64,000 nucleotides of DNA, from assembly GCA_026545765.1 (NCBI GenBank), contig JAIFAC010000008.1:643501-707500 (forward strand), read 5' to 3'. Below are positions 60,651 through 64,000 of the stretch, piece after piece (positions within the stretch are counted from its first letter, which is position 1; every line of letters starts with the position of its first letter). Both the position numbers and the translations under genes were made by a program. The stretch is from Plantago major. Taxonomy: Eukaryota; Streptophyta; Magnoliopsida; Lamiales; Plantaginaceae. Under the pieces are notes generated by a model, which was given only the letters and a program-made list of their open reading frames with translations, made no database searches and was not told the origin of the DNA.

Positions 60651-63600
60651 ATGTTTTATTAGGCGTCAACCAATTCTAAATTATAGGTAATTGGTAATAC
60701 ATAGTATAATATATATAGTAGTAACTTATTATTAGTTAGATCTTCCTAGAAATGTGTTAAGGCATGTTGTACTTGTTTTTGGTAGAAACTCTAGTAGACA
60801 CTTTAAGAAGACAGACATGAGAAAAGGATAACTATTATAAGAATTGTTGTAGTAATGACTTAAATCTTTATATTCTAAGTATATATAATCTATAATCTAA
60901 GTTCAAGGGGAACTATAATAAATACGTATAGTAACATATAACGTGTTAAGGGCAAGTATACTTTCAAGGTAATATACAATATCTAAGAGTATACTCCCAA
61001 ATAATCTATAAGGGTAGCTTTATCTTCTGTCGTATCCTTTAATTAGAAACTAAAATCTATACTTGATCCAATCCAGCAACTCCATTAACATCTCAATAGC
61101 TTCATAGTATATCAATTTACCCAAATACTTCATTTTATCTATTCAACTTTTATCTTTTACTTTTAGCTAGTAACACATGCCTTCATTCCCATCATTTTTA
61201 TATAATATTGAGTACAAGCATTCTATCTTGTCTTGTATAATAAGCCTATTTTTCATTAATCTAATTGCGTGAAATCCTACTCTATTCTGAGATAAACCAA
61301 AGTGTACTTTAGTAAAGGATAATCTAGTATAACAACCCCTTGTGTCTAAGCTAAGGCCAAATAGGAGGGATCACTTAATTCGATCGAGTTGAAAGTTAAT
61401 TAGTAAGTATGTTTTTGAAAAGAGCTTATAAGTATAAGTGAGAATTAAGAATAGTTAGGCAATGCACTTCATAAAATATTATAGAAAGAGAAAACCCAAA
61501 TAAATATAGTTAGAAGGGGAATGTCAAGAATATAGGAAGGAAAGAGTCTATTATATACCAAGAATAACCTATAGCAAAGTTAAAGGGAAGATACTTTTTA
61601 TAAATATATCTAATTCCTACAATTACAGGGCCTATACTAAATAAAATTATACAAACAAACCTATTTATAAGCCAAAGTGAGTGAGAATACCCTGTAGATT
61701 CAATCCAATCTTTATCTTTATAAAGTGCTTCTATTAGAATATAAGGAGTAATCAATAAGTACGCTTACTCACATGTTTTAAGTATCCACCTCTCTTTCCA
61801 TTATTATAGTATGTTTTTTGTTGGTTAGCGCATAAAAATTGTTTCTTAGTCTTAGCATAGTGTCCCTTCATAAATTATGCTATTACATATATCTAGTGAA
61901 TTCTGTGCCATTAGTACAAAGAGTAACTATAATAACTTAACTTACTTGATAGAGCATATAGGAGAGAGGTTTAAGCATGAATAAATAATTTAAGTACTAC
62001 AGTATAATCCTTAAGTAAAAATATATGAGAATTCTACAAATAAATGCAGGAGACTCGTTTAGTAAACGCTATATGTTATGTTATAATATCTATCTATCTA
62101 TTTACAGTGCTTACTAACCTATTATAAATGAAATATTGAAGTGATAATCGTGTCTTTTCCTACTAACTTATTAAGTAGGTATACAACAAAACATATTAGC
62201 AAAGAGGAATTATAATGTAGGAGTATAAAAATTACTAATGAATGGTATGATAACACATGTAACACGGGGAAGGGTATAGTCATAGAACAAGTGCTTAGAA
62301 GAATAGAAGAATATAAAGGAGTCTATTTTCAAAACATGTATATGAGCTAGGTATACACAACAAGGGCATTATCTTTGTATTATCTTCGTATAGCTTATAT
62401 AGTTTAGAATTAGAACACCAAAACAATATCTCTAATCTTTTTTATGTTTATATCTCACAACCTATCTTATATTTCCACATATTTTAACCAAGCAAGTTAA
62501 GTATGGAATCTACTTTAATGCTCTTACTTAACTCTATACATTTCTTACTACAAGTCTACTATGAATACTATAATAGATAGGTGTTACGCTTTGAAACTAT
62601 TACCCAATTATTTGTCAATGTATATTAAATCTCTACCTTCTAAGTTATAATATAATTAGTCGTTGTCCTTTCTCAATATAGGGATAATCCCGTGCTCGCT
62701 CTTATAGGAAAGTACTAATTTAGGAAAGTACTAATTAACCAATTCATGAAAGGAATATTCTTATAGGTATATTTTAAAGTGAAGGCATTTATAAAGGTAT
62801 TTTACTATGAATATAATATGAAACACCAAACAAAGCTAGGTTACATCGACTACGGTTTCTACTAGTGTGTTGACTTATAAGATTCCTTACGTAGATTAAT
62901 TTGTATATGAATACTGGTTTACTAGGAATAGGCCACTATCTTCTCTCTTCTTTGCTTGGGTTTGTTTGGTAATGAATTACTTGTTATTTACTCTAGTCTT
63001 CTTTAAGTACTCTCTTTATAAATTGAATAAGTGTCTCTCTTTGACTTCATACCTTTCAACTAGAATATAGGACCAAAGAATATAATGTAAGTTCTATCTT
63101 CTCCCAAACAATCTTCTATTTCTAAGAAAATGTACTAAGCTAACACAACATAACTTTTTCTAGATTTGTAAACTCCTAAACATGAGAAGTGCCTTACACA
63201 TAAATTGGAGTATGAGATGGATATATTAGTATAGTAGATAGTTTCCTTCTTAACTAGAGTACATATTAAATTGCAGTTATAAAATAAACAAACATAGGAA
63301 AGACATTACCGGGTTGGTTACATACTATAATTCACGTATTGCTGGTAAACTTTAGTAGAGCTTCTATCTTATCATATTTATTTGGAGTATCTACTTAATT
63401 GTGAGAGACAAGACATATATAGGAAATCTTTTAAACCCTTATATCTGTAGAACTTATAGAAGGTATAGGCCTAAAACAAAGTATATAGGAATTTCCTGTT
63501 TACTCATACGAGTTTATTAATTTATACTTAATTTAATACTTAACATCATAAACAATTTGTTAGTAGCATACACCAGAGACTCTTTTATAGTATTTAGTAT

Positions 63601-64000
63601 TTGTCGAGGGAAAGCACGTCTTATATAATTCTTACGTAGATTAGGAAGGATCAGTACTTACAACACCAAAAGAGATAGTATAAATAGGCAATAACATATT
63701 TCTTATACTTGTTTTATTAGTATAGCTTAGTTAGCAATTGGCATAGAAACTTACTTAGGATTATAGGCCTCTTATATACTCTACCCTTATATTTTGTTTT
63801 TTAGAGTATTCCAAGATCTATCCCTTATCAAATATCTATATAAATTAATATTCTCTAAGTACTCATAGTTTTCAAAGCCTAAATATAGGAGAAAAATAAA
63901 AAAGCGTGCGGATATAATAAAAATACATTAAGTGTTATTAATAAAATTGTAATGGATATAAGAAGTATGCCTTGTACTCTAGGTCTGTCTCTACTATGAC
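60651..64000. other. non-coding, TpA-rich segment
   Basis: No gene is supported; 61510-61755 (minus, 81 codons) is hydrophobic and unrecognised. TAGTA/TACTA words dominate again. A (ATCT)n run near 62088-62101 and the 16-bp duplication at 62705 are the only ordered elements. Nothing marks the window end as a telomere or boundary. Confidence 0.55.
62705..62736 (+). repeat. 16-bp exact tandem duplication
   Basis: The unit TAGGAAAGTACTAATT is present twice head to tail without mismatch. Confidence 0.95.

Noticed and set aside
18606..61704. Shared 15-mer CCTGTAGATTCAATC near 18.6 kb and 61.7 kb, considered as a dispersed repeat
   Set aside because: My estimate is that roughly ten or more 15-bp matches are expected by chance among all position pairs in a window of this composition, and the flanks do not align.
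1..64000. CRISPR array, phage, plasmid or bacterial operon
   Set aside because: No regularly spaced repeats with unique spacers, no ribosome-binding-site and ORF series, and no phage or plasmid gene recognised.

Overview
This 64-kb window is a coding desert. GC is low: eight 60-bp lines I counted by hand range from 20% to about 37%, centred near 30%. No reading frame longer than about 106 codons exists on either strand. That is close to what stop-codon density alone allows at this composition, and none of the longer frames gave a product I recognise. I found no rRNA, no intact tRNA, no recognisable transposase, reverse transcriptase, integrase or respiratory-chain gene, no CRISPR array, and no bacterial operon structure. 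I therefore call no protein-coding gene.

The sequence looks eukaryotic. TpA is over-represented and CpA/TpG is low relative to ApC/GpT, while CpG is not obviously depleted. In my eight-line sample TpA/ApT is about 1.3 and (CpA+TpG)/(ApC+GpT) about 0.76. Fungal repeat-induced point mutation (RIP) leaves this direction of bias, so a gene-free, AT-rich, RIP-altered block of a filamentous ascomycete nuclear genome is my first guess (roughly 45%). An expanded organelle genome or gene-free organelle chromosome is the main alternative: one 340-bp island at 10.2-10.5 kb reads like plant mitochondrial intergenic DNA. Other AT-rich eukaryotic nuclear DNA is also possible. I could not find the transposon remnants that would settle it.

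Layout. 1-3.4 kb carries a cluster of a short motif (GGCRTTGCACC or its TTGCACCAA core) repeated on both strands. 3.4-10.2 kb is TpA-rich with several exact small duplications. 10.19-10.53 kb is the GC-richer island. 10.5-17.2 kb is TpA-rich, with a four-copy 17-bp array, a 26-bp perfect palindrome and a stop-free run preceded by an acceptor-like site near 14.0 kb. 17.2-31.3 kb is more mixed, with a tRNA-like relic at 19.4 kb and stop-poor islands at 26.1-26.5 and 27.3 kb. 31.3-40.1 kb and 45.9-50 kb are strongly TpA-rich. 40.1-45.9 kb includes a stretch with marked A>T and C>G skew. 50-64 kb is mixed and then TpA-rich again.

The best-supported positive observation is structural. The window is peppered with exact two-copy head-to-tail duplications of 9-19 bp, about 29 located by eye, of which 11 have a unit of 12 bp or more. 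By a simple random model about one with a unit of 9 bp or more, and about 0.03 with a unit of 12 bp or more, would be expected. This points to DNA that accumulates small duplications without selective removal. No gene set cooperates here, and I did not find a convincing new biological system.
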